Positions 9,888-18,426 of a stretch of 64,000 nt of DNA are shown piece by piece. The first letter of the stretch is position 1. The number at the start of each line of letters is the position of its first letter. The notes under the pieces were generated by a model. The model ran no database searches, was not told where the DNA came from, and worked only from the letters and a program-made list of their open reading frames with translations. The stretch is taken from contig NZ_JBNNUK010000016.1 of assembly GCF_050279675.1 (NCBI RefSeq), positions 24,360-88,359 of the forward strand, read 5' to 3'. The position numbers and the translations under genes were made by a program. This stretch comes from Viridibacillus sp050279675 (lineage in GTDB: Bacteria; Bacillota; Bacilli; Bacillales_A; Planococcaceae).

Positions 9888-10229
9888 TCATACATTTATT
9901 ATTTCAACATTTGTTAATTCTGCCTCACGTGAAAGCCGCGTTAATTGCATTTTTAATATATTATTATACCTTACTCTCATAATCACTTTGTGGAAACCAG
10001 TTTCTTTATACATTTTCAAAGTATCACCAAGGTTATCTATGAGATCTGGTGTTACAACTTTCATATCAGTACAATCTATATCTAAGAGAAATGATTTAGT
10101 ATTGATTGGTTTCGTGATTATTTTATAATCTTTAGCAAATTTTTCAGCCTGTTCTAATGTCATTTTATCATTTACGACAACATTAATTACTTTCATTACT
10201 TTATCCTCATGTATTTCATAACCTATCAT
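9888..10229 (-). CDS. Hypothetical soluble protein, possibly STAS-like fold (113 aa)
   Basis: Soluble 113-residue protein with alternating beta and helix segments (KVMKVINVVVN, SFLLDIDCTDM, GFHKVIMRVRYN, LTNVEIINV). The pattern is reminiscent of STAS or SpoIIAA-like single-domain proteins, but no diagnostic motif is present, so the fold is only a guess. A GGAGGAG site precedes the ATG at 10229. It is monocistronic with its own terminator. Confidence 0.6.
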   Translation of the reverse strand: MIGYEIHEDKVMKVINVVVNDKMTLEQAEKFAKDYKIITKPINTKSFLLDIDCTDMKVVTPDLIDNLGDTLKMYKETGFHKVIMRVRYNNILKMQLTRLSREAELTNVEIINV

Positions 10230-10369
10230 ATCTACTCCTCCTATAATTAGTTATTTTACATGTTTTTCAGAATATTGTCATTAATTTGTCTTTTATTTTA
10301 TTTAACTAGTTCATTAATTAATAGAATGTTAGTGGATAAGTTGATTAAATGCATGGCTAAACAAAAAAA

Positions 10370-10401
10370 CGTACAGCATTGTCACAGTTCAATGCCATAC
10401 G
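10370..10401 (-). terminator. Terminator of the DUF4085 gene
   Basis: CGTACAGCATTG (10370-10381) pairs with 10390-10401 with two mismatches around an 8-base loop, and ends on the minus strand in seven T residues. Confidence 0.75.
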
Positions 10402-10415
10402 CCTTTTCTTCTTTA

Positions 10416-11072
10416 CTATTTCAATTCAATTACAACATCTTTAGCAACGATAGAAAATTCAGCTAATGGGCTATCAAATAAAACACATAGTCTGAAACCG
10501 CCCTCAACTATTGATATCTCTTCGTACAACCACCAAGAGCCATTTCTGACTGGTGCAGTACTAGTAAATTCACTAACACCAATGAAAGTAATTGATAACA
10601 TATCCATTTCATGATACGTATTCTCTAAATTCAACTTAATTGTACATGTTTGGTCAGTATTACTTTCTATTGTTTGAATTATTGCATCATGAAATGAGTT
10701 AACAAATAGATCACTTACAGTTTTAGAAAGTTCACTTTTGGCTACAATAAAATCTGCTGCACAACTTTCGAACTTTTCATTGGTCACAGCATCAAAATGC
10801 TCCAGCCAGTTTTTTGCCAAGCCCCGCAATTTATTACTTGGGGACCCTTCAATAATAGAGCCATCTAGAACATATGGATGGAATTCTTCAGGTAAAAATT
10901 TCAACAATTTATCTCGGTCTCGTTGTAATTCCATTTTGCGTTCTTGTTCTAAATCTATGCCATACTCTCTATAATAAGCTTTTTCCTCTTCCCAATCGCC
11001 CATGGTAACAAGGAAAAATAAGTAATTAGATAATTGATTTTCTTCAAACCACTGCTTTGTAAAATATTTCAT
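10416..11072 (-). CDS. DUF4085 family protein
   Basis: 218-residue soluble protein of unknown function. The start is taken at ATG 11072 (MKYFTKQWFEENQLSNYLFF), with GAAGGGA 8 bases upstream; the upstream in-frame ATG at 11090 overlaps that site. The opening MKYFTK-W and the acidic helical N-terminal half match the DUF4085 family of Bacillales. The C-terminal half is beta-rich and ends at FSIVAKDVVIELK. No membrane or secretion signal is seen. Confidence 0.75.
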   Translation of the reverse strand: MKYFTKQWFEENQLSNYLFFLVTMGDWEEEKAYYREYGIDLEQERKMELQRDRDKLLKFLPEEFHPYVLDGSIIEGSPSNKLRGLAKNWLEHFDAVTNEKFESCAADFIVAKSELSKTVSDLFVNSFHDAIIQTIESNTDQTCTIKLNLENTYHEMDMLSITFIGVSEFTSTAPVRNGSWWLYEEISIVEGGFRLCVLFDSPLAEFSIVAKDVVIELK

Positions 11073-11090
11073 AAATCCAGTCCCTTCCAT

Positions 11091-11446
11091 TAATACAGCT
11101 TTTATAAACTTGTGAAAAAAACAAAGATAAAGTGATTGATAAAGCTTAAAGAAAGATATGAGTAAATGCTGAGGTTTTATATAGACTATCGAGGTGTCTA
11201 TAATTCTATTTTATATTTACATATATTATTATACATCCTTTATTTTCCTTGTAAATATAAAATTTATTAAATTATGGTAATAATGTAAAATAACTATGTA
11301 TGACGTTCACAAAAAACCGATATTGTTATGAGTAATTTATATCGCATAAATTCAAATATCAGGAATTGTGATATGATGAAAGTAACCATATAGTGATTTT
11401 CAATCGACAAGATTCTATATGGGTTTAATTTCTAGGGGGTTTTTTT
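11091..11446. other. Divergent promoter region, no gene
   Basis: About 355 AT-rich bases between divergently transcribed genes (DUF4085 to the left, 133-aa gene to the right). Both promoters must lie here. No clear operator or RNA structure was found. Confidence 0.5.
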
Positions 11447-11848
11447 ATGAGCTTATTTAACATTAAACACACCGAAGGTATACACAGCATTACAGATGTC
11501 AAAAAACATAAGAACAATCTTGAATTACATACGATTACGGGAGAAGAATTATATATCGTTGCCTTTTCTGATGAAACATATACGGTGTATGATGATCGCT
11601 TTGCGGGTGCTTCAAAGCAAATGAATTCAATCGAAGCTTACGAGATTGATGGAAGCTTCCGAAACTTAGACTTCGATGCGATGCGTAGCCTTTTTTCAAA
11701 TTCATTTGATCGCTTAATGGATGAGCTTTCAACTTATGTAGGGTCGAATAAACTAGTCAATCTGGATGATGTAAAAGAGGAAATTACGAAGGAAATTAAA
11801 GGTATTCACTTTAAAATCATTACAGACACAAAGAAATATCAATATTAA
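11447..11848 (+). CDS. Hypothetical protein (133 aa)
   Basis: Not recognised. A strong site (AGGGGG) precedes ATG 11447. The N-terminal half is beta-rich (LELHTITGEELYIVAF...TYTVYDD) and the C-terminal half is helical (LRSLFSNSFDRLMDELSTYV-type). No signal peptide or membrane segment is present. It has its own terminator and is probably monocistronic. Confidence 0.65.
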   Translation: MSLFNIKHTEGIHSITDVKKHKNNLELHTITGEELYIVAFSDETYTVYDDRFAGASKQMNSIEAYEIDGSFRNLDFDAMRSLFSNSFDRLMDELSTYVGSNKLVNLDDVKEEITKEIKGIHFKIITDTKKYQY

Positions 11849-11854
11849 TTGTGT

Positions 11855-11886
11855 AAAGCTGCTACCTATTTGGTGCAGCTTTTTCC
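11855..11886 (+). terminator. Terminator after the 133-aa gene
   Basis: AAAGCTGC (11855-11862) pairs with GCAGCTTT (11875-11882) and is followed by TTTCC, ending in a T-rich stretch. Confidence 0.75.
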
Positions 11887-11968
11887 TTTTAATTGTAGTT
11901 CAGTCTTCACAAATTAAACAATTTCGTATAAAATAAAACTATCCCCATAAGGAAGGTTGGTTTTTAAT

Positions 11969-12391
11969 TTGAGTACCGTTCCTTTTATTCCAAGACCATT
12001 AGTTCGTGTGAATCAATGGACTATACTTTTAAGCGTTATTTTAACTTGGATTACAGGTCAGCCTTGGATTTTAGCCATTCCTTTAGTGGCAAATTTACTT
12101 GGTTTGATTTTTAATTATAATCCCATGATGAAATTTGCTCGTCGCTTTTTGAAAAAAGAACCTTCTGCTTATATACCTGAAGATGTTGCCCAGCAAAAGT
12201 TTAATTCATGTATAGCTATTTCTTGCTTATTTCTTGGTTTAAATGGCTATTTAGCTAATTGGCCAGTACTTGCATATACATTTACGATCATGGTCGCTGT
12301 TGCTTCTTTTGTAGCTATTTTAGGATTTTGTATCGGTTGCCTTATTCTTTTTCAACTCAAACAATTTAAGTATCGAATGAGTAATTCTTAA
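11969..12391 (+). CDS. DUF4395 family membrane protein
   Basis: Small membrane protein of unknown function with about four helices. The start chosen is TTG at 11969 (MSTVPFIPRPLVRVNQW), since AAGGAAGG ends at 11956 and would abut the earlier TTG at 11957. The motif IPRPLVRVNQ at the N-terminus, a cysteine pair FNSCIAISC (about residue 72) and GFCIGC in the last helix match DUF4395. Paired cysteines suggest a redox or metal role, which is inference. Confidence 0.8.
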   Translation: MSTVPFIPRPLVRVNQWTILLSVILTWITGQPWILAIPLVANLLGLIFNYNPMMKFARRFLKKEPSAYIPEDVAQQKFNSCIAISCLFLGLNGYLANWPVLAYTFTIMVAVASFVAILGFCIGCLILFQLKQFKYRMSNS

Positions 12392-12423
12392 TCTAATGAA
12401 AAATAATTATTTACGATAAATAC

Positions 12424-12465
12424 GCCATAGAAAGAGACCACTTTATAGCGGTCTCTTTCTATGGC
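12424..12465. terminator. Strong bidirectional terminator
   Basis: Perfect 16-bp stem, GCCATAGAAAGAGACC (12424-12439) with 12450-12465. It lies between the convergent DUF4395 and nucleotidyltransferase genes, although it has no long T-run. Confidence 0.75.
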
Positions 12466-12500
12466 TCTATTCTTTTCTATTCCTTAATTAATGATTTCAC

Positions 12501-13220
12501 TTAGCTTTTCCCCATTGAAAAGCCTTCAAATAGACGACCTCCAAAAGGTTCAATTACTTTTTCACTTAAATGAATAACTTTACTTTTCTCAGCCGTTTTA
12601 TAATAGGTATCGAATGCATCAACAAAATCCTCGGTAAACTTTTCATCATAGTTCTTTAACGCCCGAATTATCCATTTTGAGGATCCTATCCATTGATTAT
12701 TAGTTCTTAACACAAATTCATGAATAAGCTCAGCTAATTCGTTAGCTATGAAAATTTCTTCTGCACGATTATTACAACCTATAAAATCATCTAATACATC
12801 TGATATAAAATATCGCTTCGTAGTAATGATTTCTTTCGTCCATCTTTCAGGTCCCTTATCTAATATCTCTTTAGCTTCTAGCTTTATCGATTGAATAATT
12901 CCTTCATCTTTTAATAGTATCCCTTCCCATACCATCCTTTGCATAGAAGGCTTAGCAGCTTTGTAATCGAGTTCGAAAAAGTGTTTGTAGGAAGTTAAAC
13001 TATGTACAAAAACTTCGATTGGCCATCCAAATTCTTTTAAGGACTCTCTATAACTTGAATTTAAACTTTTATCAAATACGACTATGTCAAGGTCAGAAGT
13101 ATCTGTTCCCTCTCCTCTGACAACACTTCCAGCTAACACAGCTCCTTGACAATTCGGAAAGTTCTTATTGATAAATTGATGTGCTGCTTCAATTGGAATT
13201 ATTTTCGTCAAATCTCCCAT
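12501..13220 (-). CDS. Nucleotidyltransferase domain protein
   Basis: 239 residues from ATG 13220, chosen because AGAGG lies 8 bases upstream, whereas in-frame GTG 13229 and ATG 13226 overlap it. It carries the polymerase-beta-type nucleotidyltransferase motif GSVVRGEGTDTSDLDIVVF (Gly-Ser, then Asp-x-Asp) near residue 32, which binds metal and NTP. The rest is helical, as in aminoglycoside-type adenylyltransferases and MNT-like proteins. No HEPN partner gene is adjacent. The substrate is unknown, and antibiotic or small-molecule nucleotidylation is possible but not shown. Confidence 0.85.
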   Translation of the reverse strand: MGDLTKIIPIEAAHQFINKNFPNCQGAVLAGSVVRGEGTDTSDLDIVVFDKSLNSSYRESLKEFGWPIEVFVHSLTSYKHFFELDYKAAKPSMQRMVWEGILLKDEGIIQSIKLEAKEILDKGPERWTKEIITTKRYFISDVLDDFIGCNNRAEEIFIANELAELIHEFVLRTNNQWIGSSKWIIRALKNYDEKFTEDFVDAFDTYYKTAEKSKVIHLSEKVIEPFGGRLFEGFSMGKS

Positions 13221-13345
13221 GATCATCACCTCTGATTGATTGAATTTTTTATATTAATTTCCATATTAACTAATGATAGAATAAACTACTAGTAAAAACT
13301 TCAAAAATCTACACACAATATATCCCAAAATTAAGTCAAAAAAAA

Positions 13346-13375
13346 ACGATTAATACTCAAAACTGAGTTAATCGT
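13346..13375 (-). terminator. Terminator of the lipoprotein gene
   Basis: ACGATTAA pairs with TTAATCGT, extended by an inner CTCA/TGAG stem. A long T-run follows on the minus strand. Confidence 0.8.
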
Positions 13376-13409
13376 CTTTGTCAGGATGGTCAAAGTAAAT
13401 CATCCTTAT

Positions 13410-13952
13410 TTATTTTTTTATTGACACATTATACTTTGCTAGTGCCTCTTCTAAGTTTTTTAAGTACTTCTCGGACATGCTCTTATTCGTAGCATACGTA
13501 TTCATAAAAAATTCATCTTGGTCATCTGCATATGATTTCAAGCTATTGTATATACCTTTTTGATAACCTATATAGTTATTGAAGGCATGATGAATTTCTT
13601 TTTCAGCTTCAGTCTTAGGCGATAGGTCTACAGTTTTCAAATACGCAATTTGCTGATTTGCTAACTTCAGGAATTTTTCACGATTTTCTGCATTCTTTAA
13701 ATAGGAGTCATCATTAATAATGCTTTTTACAACACTGTGTATTTCTTCTTTAGATGTTGGCAATTCCACTTTTAATACTGCTTCTATGCTTTTATGAAAG
13801 TCATTTGAAACTTTTGCATCGGCCTCAGCTACAACCCCAATAGTTTCAACCTTTTTGGCTGTCTTATCACTACTACACCCTGTTATTAATATAGATCCTG
13901 CCATCAATACTGAGAGGAATGAAAGCGTTTTTTGCTTAGTAAATTTGCGCAT
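13410..13952 (-). CDS. Hypothetical lipoprotein (180 aa)
   Basis: Lipoprotein signal peptide with lipobox LITGC (Cys26), then a mature part of about 155 residues that is largely helical and charged (KVSNDFHKSIEAVLKVELP ...). It resembles small surface lipoproteins of Bacilli that may form helical bundles. GGAGGC precedes the ATG at 13952. Function unknown. It is monocistronic with its own terminator. Confidence 0.8.
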   Translation of the reverse strand: MRKFTKQKTLSFLSVLMAGSILITGCSSDKTAKKVETIGVVAEADAKVSNDFHKSIEAVLKVELPTSKEEIHSVVKSIINDDSYLKNAENREKFLKLANQQIAYLKTVDLSPKTEAEKEIHHAFNNYIGYQKGIYNSLKSYADDQDEFFMNTYATNKSMSEKYLKNLEEALAKYNVSIKK

Positions 13953-14263
13953 GAATAGCCTCCTAAAGTTATCTTTATTTTATCATAATTCTAACATTAA
14001 TGCATTTATTTTACTATTTTTAAGCAACAAGGATAATCAATAATTACTAAATAAAATTCTATAGTAACAATTTAGACTTATTCTTATTTATCAGTCTCGC
14101 CTTTTTTTGATTTTTTTAACCTTATATCCAATAAATCCATAATACCCTTCTAAATCTCTAATAATTCCCTGTTATTTATAGTTATGCCACTTTTTTACTT
14201 TCTACTCCATAAATGTCGACATTATTCCTATTCTTTCATTAAGACCTTAATCTTAACTTCATA
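13953..14263. other. Intergenic region, no gene
   Basis: About 310 very AT-rich bases upstream of the lipoprotein gene and downstream of the DUF1835 gene. Nothing beyond the lipoprotein promoter is expected here, and no structure was recognised. Confidence 0.5.
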
Positions 14264-14264
14264 A

Positions 14265-14298
14265 AAAAAGACTGCTTCATTTTACATGAAGGCAGCCT
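14265..14298 (-). terminator. Terminator overlapping the end of the DUF1835 gene
   Basis: A hairpin with stem 14269-14280 / 14286-14298 includes the stop codon and last codons of the gene, and is followed by seven T residues on the minus strand. Confidence 0.75.
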
Positions 14299-15094
14299 TT
14301 AATTTTACGCTGTATAAGCGCATAGCACTTGTGTCTCCTTTTACTTCAAACATTCCGTTTGCTATTAACTCTCTTAAACGATACTCAATAAATGCATCAC
14401 CGATATGATTTTCAATATTGCCTAATGCTTCACCAACTAACCTAGCTGCCTTCATAAAATTTCCAGGCTCTTCTTCTGTCCTACCCAGAAGTTCTTTATG
14501 TAAATATCTAGCACATTCAATGATAAAATTATCATAATAATTAGCTTCTGTAGAAATAATCATGCCGTCTTCCAGATAGCGTAGATCATTCATCGTCTTT
14601 GAGAGTTTCTGCCATTCTTTAATATAACTAGCTTGATCCGATTTGGAAACTGACTCACCAGATGACGTCATATTAATTAATTTTTCAGGAACCACTTCTC
14701 CTGTAGTCCTAGGTACAAACAGCGGTTCTAACTTTTTTAATTGAGTACTAACATTCACTATTTCGATTAGATTTTGGGCATTATTTAATTCATTCATTAC
14801 AAACCGTAACCCTATTTGTTCATGCGCACTTTCAGATACCCATATACAAACAGGTACATCATCTTGTATGCCTTTAAACTGATCGCTTTGTAAAGGATCA
14901 TACGAATTTTCCACTTCTCTTATGATGTGTTCTTGCATCCACTCTATACGAGCCTGCGCATCATTTAATGGTCCTATGGAAAAAATATCTCTAACGACAA
15001 AAACCCTTTCCTCCTTTGTTTTTTTCATCAAGTGTAGTACATGTTTTAAACTACCAGCAGCTGAGTCTCCAAATACGATATGTATTTTGTTCAA
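14282..15094 (-). CDS. DUF1835/DUF3658 domain protein
   Basis: 270-residue soluble protein. The N-terminus MNKIHIVFGDSAAGSLKHVL and the stretch VVRDIFSIGPLND match DUF1835. The helical C-terminal part (about residues 165-270, ending in a winged-helix-like ELIANGMFEVKGD segment) matches DUF3658. The pair is common in Bacilli, but its function is not known to me. It lies 4 bases downstream of the 158-aa membrane protein gene and probably shares its transcript. Confidence 0.8.
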   Translation of the reverse strand: MNKIHIVFGDSAAGSLKHVLHLMKKTKEERVFVVRDIFSIGPLNDAQARIEWMQEHIIREVENSYDPLQSDQFKGIQDDVPVCIWVSESAHEQIGLRFVMNELNNAQNLIEIVNVSTQLKKLEPLFVPRTTGEVVPEKLINMTSSGESVSKSDQASYIKEWQKLSKTMNDLRYLEDGMIISTEANYYDNFIIECARYLHKELLGRTEEEPGNFMKAARLVGEALGNIENHIGDAFIEYRLRELIANGMFEVKGDTSAMRLYSVKLKAAFM

Positions 15095-15098
15095 AATA

Positions 15099-15575
15099 TC
15101 ACTCCTGTTCGCTATTTATTTTAGTCATTTCACCAGAGTATGGATAAAACAAATAGCGATTTTCTTTTTTGCCCTCTTTACCAATAATTAAATAGCAATC
15201 TGTATGTAATGCAAAAGAATCCGTGTTATAACTGATTTTACCACTTTCTTCTGTTATTACTTTTACGCTATAATAGTCAGCAATCTTCACTTCAGCATCA
15301 GCAAGTGTAAATGTTGGTTTATAAAATTCAAAACTAATAAGTAATATTAGGACGAAAATGATGCTGGAAATACCTAAGCGAGAACTAATGTGTGCATACT
15401 GATTTCCTTGTCGCTGCAATATATAATAGATTCCCAATCCCATTAATAACACAATTGATATTGTTATAAAACTTCCTAAATTATCTATAAACTCATATCG
15501 CCTTGCTTTAATGTAAAAATATACAGCTGCTATCAATAAAATTATTGAAGCTATTGGTAACACCCTCGCTTTCAA
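15099..15575 (-). CDS. Membrane protein with three N-terminal helices (158 aa)
   Basis: Start chosen as TTG 15575 (M-KARVLPIASIILL), because AAAAGGAG lies 9 bases upstream; an upstream in-frame ATG has no such site. Three hydrophobic segments (about residues 5-20, 36-52, 66-82) are followed by a beta-rich C-terminal domain of about 70 residues (ADYYSVKVITEESGKISY). Not recognised. It sits just upstream of the DUF1835 gene. Confidence 0.65.
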   Translation of the reverse strand: MKARVLPIASIILLIAAVYFYIKARRYEFIDNLGSFITISIVLLMGLGIYYILQRQGNQYAHISSRLGISSIIFVLILLISFEFYKPTFTLADAEVKIADYYSVKVITEESGKISYNTDSFALHTDCYLIIGKEGKKENRYLFYPYSGEMTKINSEQE

Positions 15576-15665
15576 TTCTCTCACTCCTTTTAAAATAAAT
15601 AGATACTGCATTTTCATTCGTCATTCCTACAGTGTTTCTTACGCTTTTCATTTATATTTCTAAGT

Positions 15666-16457
15666 ATGCATGTTTTTCTCACTAATGTTGACACTAAGTC
15701 CATTCTTTCTCTGTTTGGAGTGATGAACATTACTATAAATTTAAGTACGATATCTCATAATAGTGCCATAATGTCTATTACAATCGGTGTTGGATTACTG
15801 TTAATAGTTCGATTTATGAAACATTTGAAGAGATCAAAAATTGGACAATTGGAAGGCTGGTCAATTGGGTTTGCTATTCCAGGTTTTATTTTAACAATAA
15901 CTGGAGCGCAAATGTCTTTAAAATCGCCATTATATAAAATAGATTTTCTTTATAATAATATTATCTTCGGCGAGCTTTCATTTGCTTTTGGTGTTTTATT
16001 GTTAGCAGTATCAATTCTTCTATGGAGAAAAGCTAATGTTTTCGCGAAAAATAACGTTGATTATATGGATTCAATGACTATTTCACGAATATTAATGAAA
16101 GAAGCACCAATATTGCTAAAACCACTTTCTTACTTTACTTTTGCTATAGGTTTGGCTCTTTTTTCTATTGCCATTGCAAGTCTCCGTCTTCAATTATTCT
16201 CAACTTTAGATGATGATCTAATTACGAGTTTCTTTACCAAATACCCTTTAATTGAAGGACTCCTCATATCCGGTTTATACGCAATAATAGGCATTGGGGC
16301 AATATTGTTACCCTTTACTTTAAAGCAATATGCAAAACCGAGTATCTTCAAAATCATGATCATTTGTTGGAAAATCGCAGGGATTGCCTTTATTTTAATT
16401 GGCATGATGAATTATTTTACACCTATTGGTCTAATAGTCCATTCGATGGGCAAATAA
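15666..16457 (+). CDS. Polytopic membrane protein, DUF981-like
   Basis: Up to 263 residues with about seven helices. The stretch NNIIFGELSFAFGVLLLAV (about residue 96) resembles the GPYNI-FGEP motif of the DUF981 family of integral membrane proteins. The start is uncertain: ATG 15666 lacks a ribosome binding site, and ATG 15723 has GGAG only two bases upstream. The function is unknown. It shares a terminator with the converging neighbour. Confidence 0.65.
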   Translation: MHVFLTNVDTKSILSLFGVMNITINLSTISHNSAIMSITIGVGLLLIVRFMKHLKRSKIGQLEGWSIGFAIPGFILTITGAQMSLKSPLYKIDFLYNNIIFGELSFAFGVLLLAVSILLWRKANVFAKNNVDYMDSMTISRILMKEAPILLKPLSYFTFAIGLALFSIAIASLRLQLFSTLDDDLITSFFTKYPLIEGLLISGLYAIIGIGAILLPFTLKQYAKPSIFKIMIICWKIAGIAFILIGMMNYFTPIGLIVHSMGK

Positions 16458-16490
16458 AAAACGTAGTAGACATTATATCTACTACGTTTT
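16458..16490. terminator. Bidirectional terminator
   Basis: AAAACGTAGTAGA (16458-16470) pairs perfectly with 16478-16490. The T-runs serve both the DUF981-like gene and the converging tubby-like gene. Confidence 0.85.
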
Positions 16491-16493
16491 TAT

Positions 16494-17015
16494 TTATGCA
16501 CCAACAAACAGAACACATTGACTGATTGCGATAAAAAAGGCTGGATTTTGAATTGGCGAATCCTCTTCAATCACTAGCTCTATCAAGAACTCATCACCTT
16601 CTGTTGCCTTCCAACGGGCAATATCTACACCATCAAGTGCAAAGCGGGACCAATCTTCCATTTCCTTATGTATCATCATTTTCATTTGACCATCTGTGAT
16701 CACAAGGTCTGGAATCAATTCCTTCCAACCATCGTAGGCAAGCATATATTTCTTTTGTTGTTTTAAATCTTTTGCTTCATAAAAAATTTTTCCTTTACGA
16801 TTGACCTTTTTACACGTGAAAAGTGGCTCATCCTGCATATCAAAAACGTCATATCTTAAAAAATAACGATAATCCATTACTTTATCCAATATACGCTTCA
16901 AACTATTTGAATAGTGGCGTTGAAATGTGAATATAGCCTGACCTGACTCATCAGCTACCGTAATTTTCGGTGTTGTTTCAATCGAATTTGGGTGTAAGTA
17001 AGTATATCTTTGCAT
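16494..17015 (-). CDS. Tubby C-terminal-like domain protein
   Basis: Start taken at ATG 17015 (MQRYTYLHPNSIE), since AAAGGAG lies 6 bases upstream; the upstream ATG 17045 would put that site inside the gene. The 173-residue sequence is almost entirely beta-strand with a late hydrophobic helix (NPAFFIAISQCVLFVGA), as in the tubby-like/LURP proteins of Bacilli, where a beta barrel wraps a helix. Phospholipid scrambling or binding is known for relatives, but no function can be assigned here. Confidence 0.6.
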   Translation of the reverse strand: MQRYTYLHPNSIETTPKITVADESGQAIFTFQRHYSNSLKRILDKVMDYRYFLRYDVFDMQDEPLFTCKKVNRKGKIFYEAKDLKQQKKYMLAYDGWKELIPDLVITDGQMKMMIHKEMEDWSRFALDGVDIARWKATEGDEFLIELVIEEDSPIQNPAFFIAISQCVLFVGA

Positions 17016-17232
17016 CATTTGCTCCTTTAAATCTAAACGTTTCATAAGTAAACTATAGCATTTTCAGGGCAGGAACGCACTTACTGGCTTAAAACGATTT
17101 TATAGTAAACTTTCAAAGGTACTAACGATGCAATAACAGGACATCATCAACTGGTTCTAGCTTCCTATCGGTAATAAAAATACACTTTTTTATTTCTTTA
17201 CAGCATTTTCTAAAATATCGAAAAAATCGTTA

Positions 17233-17676
17233 TCATCCACCATTATATATTTTTTTTTGTGTCTCATCTACGTATATGATTTTATTAGATGTATCCGCAA
17301 ACAAAGCAAAGTACCCACTTACCGAAATGTTTATGATGTAATTGTAATGTAGGTCTATATTTGAATCCTCCATTTTCATTTCTTTAAATTTCGCATTTTC
17401 AAAAGCCTTTAGTAGTTCTTTTTGTGTTTCTTCCGAAATTTCAACCGTTGCCAACGAATGAACTTTTTTAACTGTTATATATGAATCTTTTTCATTAAAA
17501 TCTATTCTCCAAAATAAATCCTTTACAGATAAAGTTGTTTTTTTTACCTTTTCAGTTGAAGGTGTTTTATCAACTTTCACACTACCAAAAGACTTGTATT
17601 GTCCATATATATATAAACCCATCCCAACTAAAACGACTAGAACAATAGTTATAACAAAAGCTTTTCGTTTACGCAT
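17233..17676 (-). CDS. Hypothetical membrane-anchored protein (147 aa)
   Basis: N-terminal RKRK followed by one hydrophobic helix (AFVITIVLVVLVGMGLYIYG), then about 115 residues predicted to be outside the cell. It ends with a beta-rich domain (HYNYIINISVSGYFALFAD ...). GGGGAGGG precedes the ATG at 17676. A tandem repeat of GAAAAAA lies 20-48 bases upstream of the start. Its layout resembles the 153-aa protein at 25877-26338, although sequence similarity is weak. Confidence 0.65.
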   Translation of the reverse strand: MRKRKAFVITIVLVVLVGMGLYIYGQYKSFGSVKVDKTPSTEKVKKTTLSVKDLFWRIDFNEKDSYITVKKVHSLATVEISEETQKELLKAFENAKFKEMKMEDSNIDLHYNYIINISVSGYFALFADTSNKIIYVDETQKKIYNGG

Positions 17677-17695
17677 AAATCCCTCCCCATTACCT

Positions 17696-17724
17696 CTTTT
17701 TTCTTTTTTCTTTTTTCTTTTTTC
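17696..17724. repeat. Heptanucleotide tandem repeat (CTTTTTT)4
   Basis: Four perfect copies of CTTTTTT plus a final C (17696-17724). On the minus strand this is a GAAAAAA repeat directly upstream of the ribosome binding site of the 147-aa gene. Such repeats are prone to slippage and could alter promoter or leader spacing. Confidence 0.9.
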
Positions 17725-17919
17725 TAATCATAGCAAAATTATTACTTAAATATGTAAACTATTGCCAATATCACTTTCGATATTCGGTGTGAATTTCCCT
17801 TTATTAAAAAAGACATTTTTAGTTGGGAGGTTTTAATATACGATGAAATGATTCTAGCAATTTCAACTGTCAACTAAAAATTGCCCTATCTTTTTTTAGT
17901 GAGTTATAACCATAATTAC

Positions 17920-17955
17920 AAAAAAGCTGTTAGTTTTAAAACTAACAGCTTTTTT
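17920..17955 (-). terminator. Perfect palindromic terminator
   Basis: AAAAAAGCTGTTAGTTTT is followed at once by its reverse complement, with T-runs at both ends. It ends the DUF4279 gene and can also act on plus-strand transcripts. Confidence 0.85.
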
Positions 17956-17959
17956 CTCT

Positions 17960-18376
17960 TTAGCTATATACATATAAATCAAATTGAATTTCCGCATCTA
18001 TTGAACTAGAAAAGTCTATGATATTTTTCTGCAAATACATTGCAGGTTTATCATTATTTTCTATTTCAATTACAATCATAAACTGAAATTGTAAACCATA
18101 TCTCTTCTTTAGTTGTATTAATTCTTTTGTTTTTTCTTCTAGAGACTTTAATATTACATTCAACTGATCGTTTATATCGAGAGATTCTTGATAGCCCGTA
18201 CTTAAAGTCCAACTTGTCTCTTTTCTACGTAAAATTTTAGTAGCGAAAGGTTTTTCTATAACATCCCCCTTTTTGTATGTTTCTGTAGGTTCTACATTCA
18301 GAATATTTGTTACTTCCTCCAAAGGAAAGTTATCTCCAAACGCACTAAAATAAGCCATTACTTTTGTTTTATCCAA
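17960..18376 (-). CDS. DUF4279 domain protein
   Basis: 138 residues. The opening AYFSAFGDNFPLEEVTNIL, then PTETYKKGD and the SWTLSTGYQESLDI block fit DUF4279, a small alpha-beta family often found among immunity-type or orphan proteins. No toxin is adjacent. GGAGAG precedes the ATG at 18376. Function unknown. Confidence 0.75.
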   Translation of the reverse strand: MDKTKVMAYFSAFGDNFPLEEVTNILNVEPTETYKKGDVIEKPFATKILRRKETSWTLSTGYQESLDINDQLNVILKSLEEKTKELIQLKKRYGLQFQFMIVIEIENNDKPAMYLQKNIIDFSSSIDAEIQFDLYVYS

Positions 18377-18426
18377 GATAATCTCTCCTTTTTCAGCTAA
18401 TACACAACTCTTTTTGCAATCAGTTA

